DNA of 64,000 nucleotides, from positions 1,054,001-1,118,000 of the forward strand of contig NZ_CANNBM010000001.1 of assembly GCF_947502895.1 (NCBI RefSeq), in the 5' to 3' direction. Positions within the stretch are counted from its first letter, which is position 1; the number at the start of each line of letters is the position of its first letter. Below, in pieces: positions 8,366-16,908 of the stretch. The stretch is from an uncultured Sulfitobacter sp. Lineage in GTDB: Bacteria > Pseudomonadota > Alphaproteobacteria > Rhodobacterales > Rhodobacteraceae. The notes under the pieces were generated by a model that searched no databases, was not told the DNA's origin, and worked only from the letters and a program-made list of their open reading frames with translations. The translations under genes were made by a program, and so were the position numbers.

Positions 8366-9912
8366 GCGTTGATGCAGTCGGCACCACGCGGCGCGGGCGC
8401 GGGGCGCGCCGTGCCATTCGCCAGCAGCGCGACACCCAGATGTTGCCCGCTTTGAAACGCGGCATCCCGCTAACAGAACCCATGTCCCCCGAACAAGTCG
8501 CACGGATTGACGAAGCCTCTCTCGCTATTCTCGAGGACGTAGGCGTGGTGTTTCGCGATGAAATCGCACTTGCCGACTGGAAACGCGCAGGTGCCGATGT
8601 GCGTGGAGAGCGGGTGCATATTGATCGGGGTCTTTTGCGCGAACTCATCGCCAGCATACCCGCATCCTTTACGTATCACGCCCGCAATCCGGCCAACAAC
8701 CTGCCCTTTGGCAATGATCATGCGATATTTGTGCCCATGACCGGCGCACCCTACCTGCGCGGTCTGGATGATGTGCGGCGCAACCCGACGCTCAAGGATT
8801 TGGGCGATTTTCACAAGCTGAGCCATATGCTGCCTGCGATCCATTCCTCGGCGCACCATATCGTCGAGCCGTATGATCACCCGATCAGCCAGCGACATCT
8901 GCGCATTACCTACAGTTCGATGAAGTATTCGGACAAAACCTTTATGGGCATGACCACCAGCCCCAAGAACGCCGAGGACGTGATGGAGATGTGCGCCATC
9001 CTGTTTGGCGCTGACTATATGCAGACCCACCCCGTCGTGACGGGAAACTGCAATGGCAATTCGCCGTTGGTCTGGGACGAGACGATGCTGGGCGCGATGC
9101 GGGCTTTTGCGAAGTATAATCAGCCTGTTTTGTGTTCGCCTTTTGTGTTGGGCGGGGCCAACACACCTGCGGGGGTTGCGCCTTCGGTGGCACAACTCAA
9201 CGCCGAGGCGCTGAGCGGCCTTGCCTATACCCAAGTCATCCGAAAAGGAATGCCTGCAATCTATGGTCACTACCTGTCAACGGTTTCAATGAAATCGGGC
9301 GCACCCATGGCAGGCACGCCGGAAATCAGCCTGATGAATATGATGATCGGCCAGATGGCACGGCACTATAATGTGCCGTGGCGCACGTCGAACACGCTGG
9401 GCGGGGCCAAGACGTTTGATGCCCAAGCAGGATACGAGAGTGCCACAACCATGATGTCGGTCCTGATGTCTGGCGCAAATTACATCTGGCATTCCGCTGG
9501 CTGGAACGAAGCGGGCATGCACTGCTCCATGGCGAAATTCGTTGTGGATGCCGAGCAATGCGCGATGGGCCACCGCATGGCAACAGGCATAAACTGGTCT
9601 GATTTCGACGAAGGGATGCAAGCTGTGCGCGATGTGGGGCCAGGCGGGCACTATCTAGGCCACCCCCATACATTGGAGAACTTTCAGCAGGCATTTTTCA
9701 TGCCCGAGATGTTCGACAATGACAGCATTGAGCAATGGCAAGCCAACGGCGCGGTCGAGATCAACGAGCGCGCGCTGAAACGCGCACAAGACCTGCTGAA
9801 CGAATACGAAGAGCCCTCACTGGACGCTGCAACGAGTGATGCATTACTGGATTACATCGCCCGCCGCGAAAGGGAGATACCCGCAGCAGATGCGCTGAAT
9901 CAGGACCTATAG
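8362..9912 (+). CDS. MttB-family (COG5598) methyltransferase without pyrrolysine
   Basis: 516 residues, similar in length and style to trimethylamine:corrinoid methyltransferase MttB ('EPMSPEQVARIDEASLAILEDVGV' region, Gly/Asn-rich TIM-barrel segments, C-terminal 'DNDSIEQW' and 'RALKRAQDLL'). The frame is uninterrupted, with no amber codon for pyrrolysine, so it belongs to the non-Pyl branch. That branch includes enzymes demethylating glycine betaine and similar quaternary amines. No corrinoid protein, corrinoid activase or second methyltransferase is adjacent, so the methyl acceptor is unresolved. The first ~30 residues are Arg/Gly-rich and probably disordered. Confidence 0.82.
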   Translation: MSVDAVGTTRRGRGARRAIRQQRDTQMLPALKRGIPLTEPMSPEQVARIDEASLAILEDVGVVFRDEIALADWKRAGADVRGERVHIDRGLLRELIASIPASFTYHARNPANNLPFGNDHAIFVPMTGAPYLRGLDDVRRNPTLKDLGDFHKLSHMLPAIHSSAHHIVEPYDHPISQRHLRITYSSMKYSDKTFMGMTTSPKNAEDVMEMCAILFGADYMQTHPVVTGNCNGNSPLVWDETMLGAMRAFAKYNQPVLCSPFVLGGANTPAGVAPSVAQLNAEALSGLAYTQVIRKGMPAIYGHYLSTVSMKSGAPMAGTPEISLMNMMIGQMARHYNVPWRTSNTLGGAKTFDAQAGYESATTMMSVLMSGANYIWHSAGWNEAGMHCSMAKFVVDAEQCAMGHRMATGINWSDFDEGMQAVRDVGPGGHYLGHPHTLENFQQAFFMPEMFDNDSIEQWQANGAVEINERALKRAQDLLNEYEEPSLDAATSDALLDYIARREREIPAADALNQDL

Positions 9913-9913
9913 A

Positions 9914-11254
9914 ATGAGCAAGATTGCGGTCAGCAAATTGCCCGTCGATCCGGGACCAGCGGCATGGAACGCTCTTTTGCCCGATCACCCCCCTGCGCAA
10001 TCCGTACAGGGTGATCTGCGGGCAGACTGGATCATCATCGGGGCGGGTTTTGCCGGACTGGCCGCTGCGCGCAGGTTGTCACAGCTGTGCCCTACCGACC
10101 AGATAATAGTGCTGGAAGCACGGCGCGTGGCCGAAGGGCCAGCAGGCCGCAACTCGGGCTTTATGATAGATCTGCCGCATGATCTATCATCGTCAGACTA
10201 TGGCGGTGCATTGGCACATGACGTGGCGCTGACCCAAGATAACCGCCATGCGATCCGCTTTGCCGCGCAGATGGCGGGGGATTTCGGGATGGGCCAAAGC
10301 GTGTTTGACCCATGCGGCAAGGTGAATGCAGCCGCAACTGCAAAAGGTGATGCGCATAACCGCGAGTATGCAACGCACCTCACCTCGATGGGCGAACCGT
10401 TCGAGTTACTGGATGCCAAGGCCATGCGCACCATGACGGGCACAGATTACTACCGCAGCGGATTGTTCACTGCGGGTACAGTGATGATCCAGCCTGCCGC
10501 GTTCATTCGTGCAGCAGCACGGGGTCTGGCCTCAAACCGCATCCAGATATTTGAGAACAGCCCCGTTACAGCACTGGAACGGCAGGACGGTTGGGTTGCG
10601 ACGACGCCAGCGGGTAAAGTGACCGCACCCAAAGTGATCCTTGCGGTGAACGGGCATCTCAACAGCTTTGGCTTTCTCAAACAGCGTCTGATGCATGTGT
10701 TTACCTATGCGTCAATGACGCGCGCGCTGAGCGACGTCGAGGCTACAAAACTGGGCGGCCAGCGCGTTTGGGGCGTCACACCCGCTGATCCGATGGGCAC
10801 CACCGTCAGGCGTATTCCGTCACCCCAAGGAGACAGGATCATCATCCGCAACCGCTTTACCTTTAATCCTTCGATGGAGGTCGATCACAAGCGGATCGCC
10901 CGAGTAGGCCGCGACCATGACCGCGCCTTTGCCGCGCGATTTCCTATGCTGGGTGACGTAGCAATGGCCCATCGTTGGGGGGGGCGCCTATGTCTGAGCC
11001 GCAACAATGTCAGCGCAGTAAGCGAAGTCGAGGAAGGATTATTCACAGCCTGCTGTCAGAACGGTCTTGGCACAACGCGCGGCACGCTGTCGGGTATGCT
11101 GGCGGCAGAACTTGCCACCCAGACCTCCTCTCCCATGCTGGATCGTGCATTGGCAGCGGATGCGCCACAAAAACTACCGCCGGAAACCATCACACGCATC
11201 GGGGCTGCGGCGCACCTGAAATGGCAGGAATTCAAAGCAGGGGCAGAACTGTGA
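9914..11254 (+). CDS. FAD-dependent oxidoreductase (DAO family)
   Basis: 446 residues. The Rossmann motif 'IIIGAGFAGLAAARRL' lies at ~40-55, followed by 'EARRVAEGPAGRNSGF', the region that covalently or closely holds FAD in the glycine/D-amino acid oxidase and gamma-glutamylputrescine oxidase (OrdL/PuuB) group. It begins one base after the stop of the MttB-like gene. It likely oxidises a secondary amine or N-methylated intermediate left by the methyltransferase, giving an aldehyde for the ALDH. No signal peptide is visible; it ends the operon and converges on the permease genes. Confidence 0.85.
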   Translation: MSKIAVSKLPVDPGPAAWNALLPDHPPAQSVQGDLRADWIIIGAGFAGLAAARRLSQLCPTDQIIVLEARRVAEGPAGRNSGFMIDLPHDLSSSDYGGALAHDVALTQDNRHAIRFAAQMAGDFGMGQSVFDPCGKVNAAATAKGDAHNREYATHLTSMGEPFELLDAKAMRTMTGTDYYRSGLFTAGTVMIQPAAFIRAAARGLASNRIQIFENSPVTALERQDGWVATTPAGKVTAPKVILAVNGHLNSFGFLKQRLMHVFTYASMTRALSDVEATKLGGQRVWGVTPADPMGTTVRRIPSPQGDRIIIRNRFTFNPSMEVDHKRIARVGRDHDRAFAARFPMLGDVAMAHRWGGRLCLSRNNVSAVSEVEEGLFTACCQNGLGTTRGTLSGMLAAELATQTSSPMLDRALAADAPQKLPPETITRIGAAAHLKWQEFKAGAEL

Positions 11255-11261
11255 GCGCTGA

Positions 11262-12062
11262 TCACGTGCGTATCTGGAACCCTTTGGAAATATGATCACG
11301 GACAAAAAAGATAAGTGCCACGCCCGGAATAAGCGATGCTATTGTCATCGCACTAACCAATCCGATGTCGGTCGTAAAACCGAACAGCCCTTCGATTGCC
11401 ATGGCAATGGGCTTGCCCCCTGTCGAGGTCAGGATGCGTGCAAATACCACCTCGACCCATGAGAAGATAAAGCAGAAAAAGCACGCCACCCCGATGCCCG
11501 GTGCAATGGCAGGGATAAGCAACTTTCTGAAAAACCGTGCGCGCGAATAGCCGTCTAGGAATGCTGTCTCGTCAAACTCTTTGGGAATTGCCGAGATGAA
11601 ACTCTCCAGTATCCAAGTCGCGATGGGAATGTTGAACAAACAATGCACCAGCGCAATGCCCAGCGGATTATTCAGGAGATTCAGCTTTGCAAAAAGCAGA
11701 AATACCGGCAGTGACAAGACCACTGGCGGGGTCAACCGAAACGCCAATAGCAACAGCATGATATGACGGTCCCCTACAAAGCGGAACCGCGACAGCGCAT
11801 AGGCGGCAGGCAATGAAACCGCGATGGTTAACGCCACATTCGCGCTCACGTACATCACAGAATTAAGCAGCGCCGAGACCAGATCAGGCCGAGTAAAAAC
11901 CTTTACGTAATTACCGAGCGTAAACTGACCGACCACAACACCGTCCCGCGGCAGCGTTACAGTGAGACTGAGCATGAATGTCTGCAGCAATGGCCCCAAA
12001 ATGAACGCTGCCAACATGCCAAAACAAAACAATCGCAGCGCAAATGGGCCAAACGTAATCAT
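11262..12062 (-). CDS. ABC transporter permease, GlpQ/MalG-like
   Basis: 266 residues with about six hydrophobic segments and the cytoplasmic coupling loop near 'ETAFLDGYSRARFFRKLLIP' (the EAA-like motif of carbohydrate permeases). It is clearly paralogous to the GlpQ gene at 18987-19844: both share 'HCLFN.P.A.WILE.F', 'DETA.LDGYS..RFF' and 'FFCF.FSWVE'. It abuts the partner permease gene directly (stop and start adjacent). No binding protein or ATPase lies next to this pair, so it may use GlpV and GlpS/GlpT from the operon upstream, or components elsewhere. Confidence 0.85.
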   Translation of the reverse strand: MITFGPFALRLFCFGMLAAFILGPLLQTFMLSLTVTLPRDGVVVGQFTLGNYVKVFTRPDLVSALLNSVMYVSANVALTIAVSLPAAYALSRFRFVGDRHIMLLLLAFRLTPPVVLSLPVFLLFAKLNLLNNPLGIALVHCLFNIPIATWILESFISAIPKEFDETAFLDGYSRARFFRKLLIPAIAPGIGVACFFCFIFSWVEVVFARILTSTGGKPIAMAIEGLFGFTTDIGLVSAMTIASLIPGVALIFFVRDHISKGFQIRT

Positions 12063-12920
12063 TCAGCTGTCCTTGTGTTGTGTCATTGCAGTGCGAAAGC
12101 CCCACGCAATCAGAAGCACCAGCAGGAAATACACGATTGAGCGGGCGGCAGCAGGACCATAGTTAAACGCGTTGATCTCCTCTCCCAGCCCCAGCGACAG
12201 AAAAGTAGTCGCACCATTTGGCCCGCCTGCGTTAATCGCAAAAGCCTCGGTATAGATCATCATGCTGTCCACTGTGCGCAACAGCAAAGCCATCATCAAA
12301 ACACCCGCAATTTTTGGCAACTCGATATAGCGAAACACCTGCCAACGGGTAGCACCGTCAATTTCCGCAGCTTGATAATAGGGTTTGGGAATACTCGAAA
12401 GGCCAGCATAGGCCAGAACGATCACAAGACCGATCCAATGCCACGTATCGACCATCACCAGCAGAATATAGGTATGTACCGCATTGAATTTATAATCAAA
12501 ACTCACGCCCAAGTCCGCAAAGACTGCTGTTAACCCCCCAAAGATCGGATGCAGCATGTTAAGCCAGATCATCGGGATCATGTTCCACGGGATCACCAGC
12601 GGCAGTGAGACAAGCATCAGGAGCGCTACACTGATAAGCCTGTTTTCGGGGATCAGCTTGGCCAGAAATATACCCAATGGAAACTGCAACAGGATGACCA
12701 GCAGCGAGAACAGTAAACTACGACCAAGGCTAGCGTAGAAATCGCGTGAACCCAACAGATCGGCATACCATTCTGCGCCAACCCAATAGCGGCTTTGGAT
12801 TGTGAAAATGTCAAAGAAGGAAAAGTTGAAGACAGCCACAAGGGGCACAACGCCAACCACCGCCAGAATGGCGACAGCGGGCGCTATGAACCACCACGCA
12901 GCATTGTTCCGGACCTTCAC
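12063..12920 (-). CDS. ABC transporter permease, GlpP/MalF-like
   Basis: 285 residues, about six membrane segments, with the first helix at residues ~9-30. It is paralogous to GlpP at 19849-20718: both carry 'RYIELPK' followed by 'GVLM', then 'DS.MIYTE', and a Gly-Gly-Pro before 'TT.LS'. The EAA loop is 'YYQAAEIDGATRWQVFRYIELP'-like, which would contact an ABC ATPase. It sits about 95 bases downstream of gap on the same strand and may be the distal part of the glycerol transcript. A polyol or glycerol-like solute is the reasonable guess. Confidence 0.85.
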   Translation of the reverse strand: MKVRNNAAWWFIAPAVAILAVVGVVPLVAVFNFSFFDIFTIQSRYWVGAEWYADLLGSRDFYASLGRSLLFSLLVILLQFPLGIFLAKLIPENRLISVALLMLVSLPLVIPWNMIPMIWLNMLHPIFGGLTAVFADLGVSFDYKFNAVHTYILLVMVDTWHWIGLVIVLAYAGLSSIPKPYYQAAEIDGATRWQVFRYIELPKIAGVLMMALLLRTVDSMMIYTEAFAINAGGPNGATTFLSLGLGEEINAFNYGPAAARSIVYFLLVLLIAWGFRTAMTQHKDS

Positions 12921-13015
12921 CTTGCCGCCCCCGCTAAACGCATTTTAAAAGCATAGCAGTTTCGGATACTACTTAAACACCCTTACCTTAACGGACGGCG
13001 GCGTTGCAAAGGCGT

Positions 13016-14014
13016 CTAGATCAACCGGCCCATCGTAGCAGCAGTATCGAGCATGCGGTTGGAAAAGCCCCATTCGTTGTCATACCACGCCAGAATGCGC
13101 ACCATGCGCCCACCAATAACCTTGGTCTGGTCTGTGGCAAAGACAGATGAATGTGGATCGTGGTTGAAATCCATCGAAACAAGTGGGGCGTCCGTATAGC
13201 CAAGCACACCTTGGAGCCTGCCATCGGCAGCCGCGCAAATAGCAGCATTTACCTCCTCTACCGTGGTGTCGCGGCTGGCCTCGAATGTCAGATCTACAGC
13301 CGACACATTCGGCGTAGGCACACGGATCGCCACGCCGTCCAACTTGCCGGCCAACGCAGGCAATACCAGCCCGACAGCTTTTGCAGCACCCGTTGATGTG
13401 GGTATCATCGACAAGGCCGCTGCACGGGCGCGATAGAGGTCGCTGTGATACGTATCCAGTGTAGGCTGATCGCCAGTGTAGCTATGAATCGTTGTCATAA
13501 ACCCTTTTTCGATCCCGACACTATCCGCCAAAACCTGCGCTACTGGGGCAAGGCAATTTGTTGTGCATGAAGCGTTCGAGACAACCAGATCGCCGCTGGT
13601 CAGCGTCTCATGGTTCACGCCAAATACGATTGTCTTATCAGCGTCCTTCCCTGGAGCAGAGATCAACACACGGCTGGACCCGTTTTCCAGATGGGCTGCA
13701 CATGCCTCTTTTGATTTGAAAATGCCTGTACATTCCAGAACGATGTCTACATCCGACCATGGCAAGTCAGCAGGGTTGCGGATTGCGGTTACACGGATGG
13801 GACCGGTGCCCGCATCCAGTGAATCTTCTGTCGTCGTCACTACGCCCGGGAAGCGGCCATGCACGCTGTCATAGCGTAGCAGATGCGCATTGGTTTCCAC
13901 CGGAGCAAGATCGTTGATTGCAACGACTTGGATATCATCACGCCCGTTCTCTATTATCGCACGCAGGACGTTCCGCCCGATCCGTCCAAATCCGTTGATT
14001 GCTACACGTGTCAT
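13016..14014 (-). CDS. gap: Glyceraldehyde-3-phosphate dehydrogenase, type I
   Basis: 332 residues. N-terminal NAD site 'INGFGRIGRNVLRA', Asp35 in 'VAINDL' (NAD preference), nucleophile Cys150 in 'SNASCTTNCLAP', His177 in 'IHSYTGDQ', and the C-terminal 'WYDNEWGFSNRM' are all present. It oxidises glyceraldehyde 3-phosphate to 1,3-bisphosphoglycerate. Being placed after glpK and an iron-type ADH, it probably serves as a copy dedicated to glycerol carbon flowing from GlpD via dihydroxyacetone phosphate. Gene order and strand suggest co-expression with the glp genes. Confidence 0.95.
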   Translation of the reverse strand: MTRVAINGFGRIGRNVLRAIIENGRDDIQVVAINDLAPVETNAHLLRYDSVHGRFPGVVTTTEDSLDAGTGPIRVTAIRNPADLPWSDVDIVLECTGIFKSKEACAAHLENGSSRVLISAPGKDADKTIVFGVNHETLTSGDLVVSNASCTTNCLAPVAQVLADSVGIEKGFMTTIHSYTGDQPTLDTYHSDLYRARAAALSMIPTSTGAAKAVGLVLPALAGKLDGVAIRVPTPNVSAVDLTFEASRDTTVEEVNAAICAAADGRLQGVLGYTDAPLVSMDFNHDPHSSVFATDQTKVIGGRMVRILAWYDNEWGFSNRMLDTAATMGRLI

Positions 14015-14127
14015 GGCATATCTCCTGCATCTGTCATGTCTGAAAGCTGATATATGTTTGCGCTAACATTTCTGACGCAATTAATCCAGTGCTACCCGAA
14101 GAGTTTTCCAAGACCTGCTTGTAGGAC

Positions 14128-15288
14128 TTAAAGTGCTGCCTCGAGTATTGCTGAGAAGTCAGCGGCAGTGAGCAGAACCGCGTTCTTTTTGCTTGATGAC
14201 GCGCCACAAGAGCGCGCGGCCAAATCATCAATCTGGTCAGGGGTCATTCCGTAGAAGCCAAGGCTCGGTAGCTGGTGTTGCCGCGTCCATTGTTCAAATC
14301 CGCTTAACGCGTCCTGACCATTTATGGGCTGAAAAACCTCTGCAATGGCGGCAAAGCATGCGCGAAGCCGTCTCTCTGGAGATGATCCTACTTCGGCACG
14401 GGACATATTCTGGCGCAGCACAGGCACCAACAGCGCCCCACAAACCGCCCCATGTGGTGCATTGAACTTCGCCCCGAAGACAGAAGCCACCCCATGCGCT
14501 GCCCCCAAGCCACTGTTTGCCAGCGCCAAACCGCTGCTCATGGAAACCCACGCCATATCCGCCCAATGCGCTGCATCAGGTGCCTCAACCACACCTTTCA
14601 GGGCGCGAAGACCTAACGTAAGGTTGGCCCCAGTTAGGGCATCAGAAAATCGCGTAGCAGCACAAGAGGTATAGGCCTCCACCGTTTGCACAACCGCATC
14701 AAGACCCGAGCCAAGCACGACATGCGCGGGTGCAGACATCATCAGATCAGGATCTACAAAGGCATGGGCTGGAAAGAGTGATTTGCCTCGCAAGCTCAGT
14801 TTGACGTTAAGGGCCTCAACCTCAAGAACAGCATTTGACGTCACTTCGGCCCCCGTGCCAGCAGTCGTGGGGATCGCAATGCAGGGAATACGCGACGGTT
14901 CCGACAGCAGGTCTGCAGGGACCTCGGCAAAGTCATTGGTCAAACGCAGATTATTGCCAAGGCAAAAAGCAATCGCTTTGCCTGCGTCCATTACGGCCCC
15001 CCCGCCACAGGCCACTACTGCGTGCGTGTTCTGGTTGCGCAAGGCCGCAACCGCGACATTGATCGCGGCGACCGTTGGCTCTTGCGCACAGATTACCTCG
15101 GCCACGTCACAGCCTGCGGCCTCAAGATCTTTGATCACTTGTTGTGCCGCAATGCCCGACTTGCCGCGTACAACAGCAACACGCATGCAGCCTGCGGGCA
15201 GCACATCCACCACCGCACGACTAACGCCAGCGCCGAATTGGATACTGGTCGGGCAATTGATAGAGAACGGCGCGGTTGTGAGTGTCAT
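14128..15288 (-). CDS. Iron-type alcohol dehydrogenase family protein
   Basis: 386 residues from the ATG at 15288; a longer frame to 15426 would overlap glpK by 137 bases and lacks family similarity. The family's NAD motif 'CGGGAVMDAGK' is at ~94-104. Metal-ligand positions are Asp197, Gln201 (instead of the usual His), His265 in 'GAAHG' and His279 in 'APHG'. It starts one base after the glpK stop, so it is translated with glycerol kinase. Possible roles are reduction of an aldehyde by-product or oxidation of a polyol; the exact substrate is not evident. The Gln at the second ligand position occurs in part of the family and may change metal use. Confidence 0.85.
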   Translation of the reverse strand: MTLTTAPFSINCPTSIQFGAGVSRAVVDVLPAGCMRVAVVRGKSGIAAQQVIKDLEAAGCDVAEVICAQEPTVAAINVAVAALRNQNTHAVVACGGGAVMDAGKAIAFCLGNNLRLTNDFAEVPADLLSEPSRIPCIAIPTTAGTGAEVTSNAVLEVEALNVKLSLRGKSLFPAHAFVDPDLMMSAPAHVVLGSGLDAVVQTVEAYTSCAATRFSDALTGANLTLGLRALKGVVEAPDAAHWADMAWVSMSSGLALANSGLGAAHGVASVFGAKFNAPHGAVCGALLVPVLRQNMSRAEVGSSPERRLRACFAAIAEVFQPINGQDALSGFEQWTRQHQLPSLGFYGMTPDQIDDLAARSCGASSSKKNAVLLTAADFSAILEAAL

Positions 15289-15289
15289 A

Positions 15290-16777
15290 TCAATAGTCCA
15301 GCGTGCTTTTAACCGCCCGTTGCCAAGCGGCATACTTTTGGGTGCGGACACTTTCTGGCATGCTCGGCTCAAACTGCCGATCCAGCGCCCATTGGCGTGC
15401 AAATTCATCCTGTGCAGGGATGGCACCGGCTTTCATACCGGCCAGCCACGCCACGCCCAGCGCTGTAGTCTCCAACACCTTCGGGCGATCAACAGGGGCG
15501 GCAATGATGTCGGCCAAAAACTGCATCGCCCAATCCGAGGCAGACATGCCCCCGTCGACGCGCAGCACAGCTTTTGTATCGCCTGTGGTCCAATCGGCTT
15601 GCATCGCTTCCAACAGATCACGCGTCTGATAGCCCACACTTTCCAACGCTGCAGCGGCCAATTCGTTGGGACCGGAATTGCGGGTCAGCCCGAATATCGC
15701 ACCGCGGCATTCGGGGTTCCAATACGGCGCACCAAGACCCGTGAACGCAGGCACCAGAACGACAGATTGGGAGGGATCGGCGCGTTCTGCCAAGGGCTGC
15801 GTGTCCGACGCCTCACGGATCATCTTCAGCCCGTCGCGCAGCCATTGCACCACAGCCCCCGCAATAAAGATCGACCCTTCGAGGGCATAGGTTGGCTTAC
15901 CATCCAACTGATAGGCGATGGTGGTCAACAAGCGGTTGTTAGAGCGGACAGGCGTATGACCCGTATTCAGCAACGCAAAACAGCCTGTGCCATAGGTCGC
16001 CTTCAACATCCCTGGTTCAAAACACGCCTGCCCCAGCGTTGCGGCCTGCTGGTCACCTGCAACCCCGCAGATCGGGATTGCGCGGCCAAACAGATCGGCA
16101 CGGCATGCCCCGAAATCAGCGGCGCTGTCTTTTACTTCGGGCAGAATATCCATCGGGATGTCAAACAGATCGCAGATCGTCTGGCTCCACCGCCCTTTGC
16201 GGATGTCATATAACATGGTGCGCGCGGCGTTCGTGGCATCGGTGGCATGCACCTTTCCGCCTGTCAGCTTCCAGATCAGGAAAGTGTCGACTGTGCCGAA
16301 CAACAGCTCACCACGGGCAGCCATTGCGCGCGCACCCTCGACGTTGTCCAGCAACCATTTCAACTTGGTCGCCGAAAAATAGGGATCGATCAGCAAGCCT
16401 GTGCGATCTGCGAACATCTCGGAATGTCCTTCGTCACGCAGCACCTTGCAATAATCGGCGGTACGTCTGTCTTGCCAGACGATCGCATTGTGAATGGGCT
16501 TACCTGTGTTGCGGTTCCAGACCACAGTGGTTTCACGCTGGTTGGTAATTCCGATGGAAATGATATTGGTGGCGTCTATCGACGCACGCTCGATCACCGC
16601 GCGGCAAGTGCCGGCAGTCGTGGCCCACAGATCATCTGCATTATGCTCGACCCAACCCGACTGCGGGAATATCTGCTCGAATTCCTCTTGCGAGGTAGCC
16701 ACGGGGTTCAGCGCCTCGTCAAAGAGAATAGCGCGGGTCGATGTGGTGCCTTGGTCAATCGCCAGAATATACTTCAT
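15290..16777 (-). CDS. glpK: Glycerol kinase
   Basis: 495 residues, the standard size. The phosphate-1 motif 'AIDQGTTSTRAILFD' opens the protein, and 'DRRTADYC' (substrate region), 'GDQQAATLGQ' and 'KATYGTGCF' (ATP-binding parts of the FGGY kinase fold) follow. It phosphorylates cytoplasmic glycerol to sn-glycerol 3-phosphate for GlpD. The start at 16777 is about 130 bases downstream of glpV with a terminator between, so glpK may be expressed at a lower level or from its own promoter. Confidence 0.96.
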   Translation of the reverse strand: MKYILAIDQGTTSTRAILFDEALNPVATSQEEFEQIFPQSGWVEHNADDLWATTAGTCRAVIERASIDATNIISIGITNQRETTVVWNRNTGKPIHNAIVWQDRRTADYCKVLRDEGHSEMFADRTGLLIDPYFSATKLKWLLDNVEGARAMAARGELLFGTVDTFLIWKLTGGKVHATDATNAARTMLYDIRKGRWSQTICDLFDIPMDILPEVKDSAADFGACRADLFGRAIPICGVAGDQQAATLGQACFEPGMLKATYGTGCFALLNTGHTPVRSNNRLLTTIAYQLDGKPTYALEGSIFIAGAVVQWLRDGLKMIREASDTQPLAERADPSQSVVLVPAFTGLGAPYWNPECRGAIFGLTRNSGPNELAAAALESVGYQTRDLLEAMQADWTTGDTKAVLRVDGGMSASDWAMQFLADIIAAPVDRPKVLETTALGVAWLAGMKAGAIPAQDEFARQWALDRQFEPSMPESVRTQKYAAWQRAVKSTLDY

Positions 16778-16858
16778 CGGTATGTCTCATGTGTTTGGAT
16801 ATCGTCAAATCGTCGCGTGCATTACGCCGAAAGCGCAAGAGGTGCGTGCCAATTTGGT

Positions 16859-16895
16859 AAAAAAGTGGTGCGAAGCGCAAGAAACGCTTCGCACC
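16859..16895 (-). terminator. Intrinsic terminator after glpV
   Basis: A perfect 11-bp stem (16867-16877 with 16885-16895; GGTGCGAAGCG and its complement) has a 7-nt loop. On the minus strand it is followed by AC and six T residues (complement of 16859-16864). It lies directly after the glpV stop and before glpK, so it should limit read-through into glpK. Confidence 0.8.
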
Positions 16896-16908
16896 GACAA
16901 GATCCGGC

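Noticed and set aside
14783..16213. Long plus-strand frame of 476 codons opposite glpK and the ADH gene
   Set aside because: It is antisense to two well-supported genes, has shadow-type composition and matches no family.
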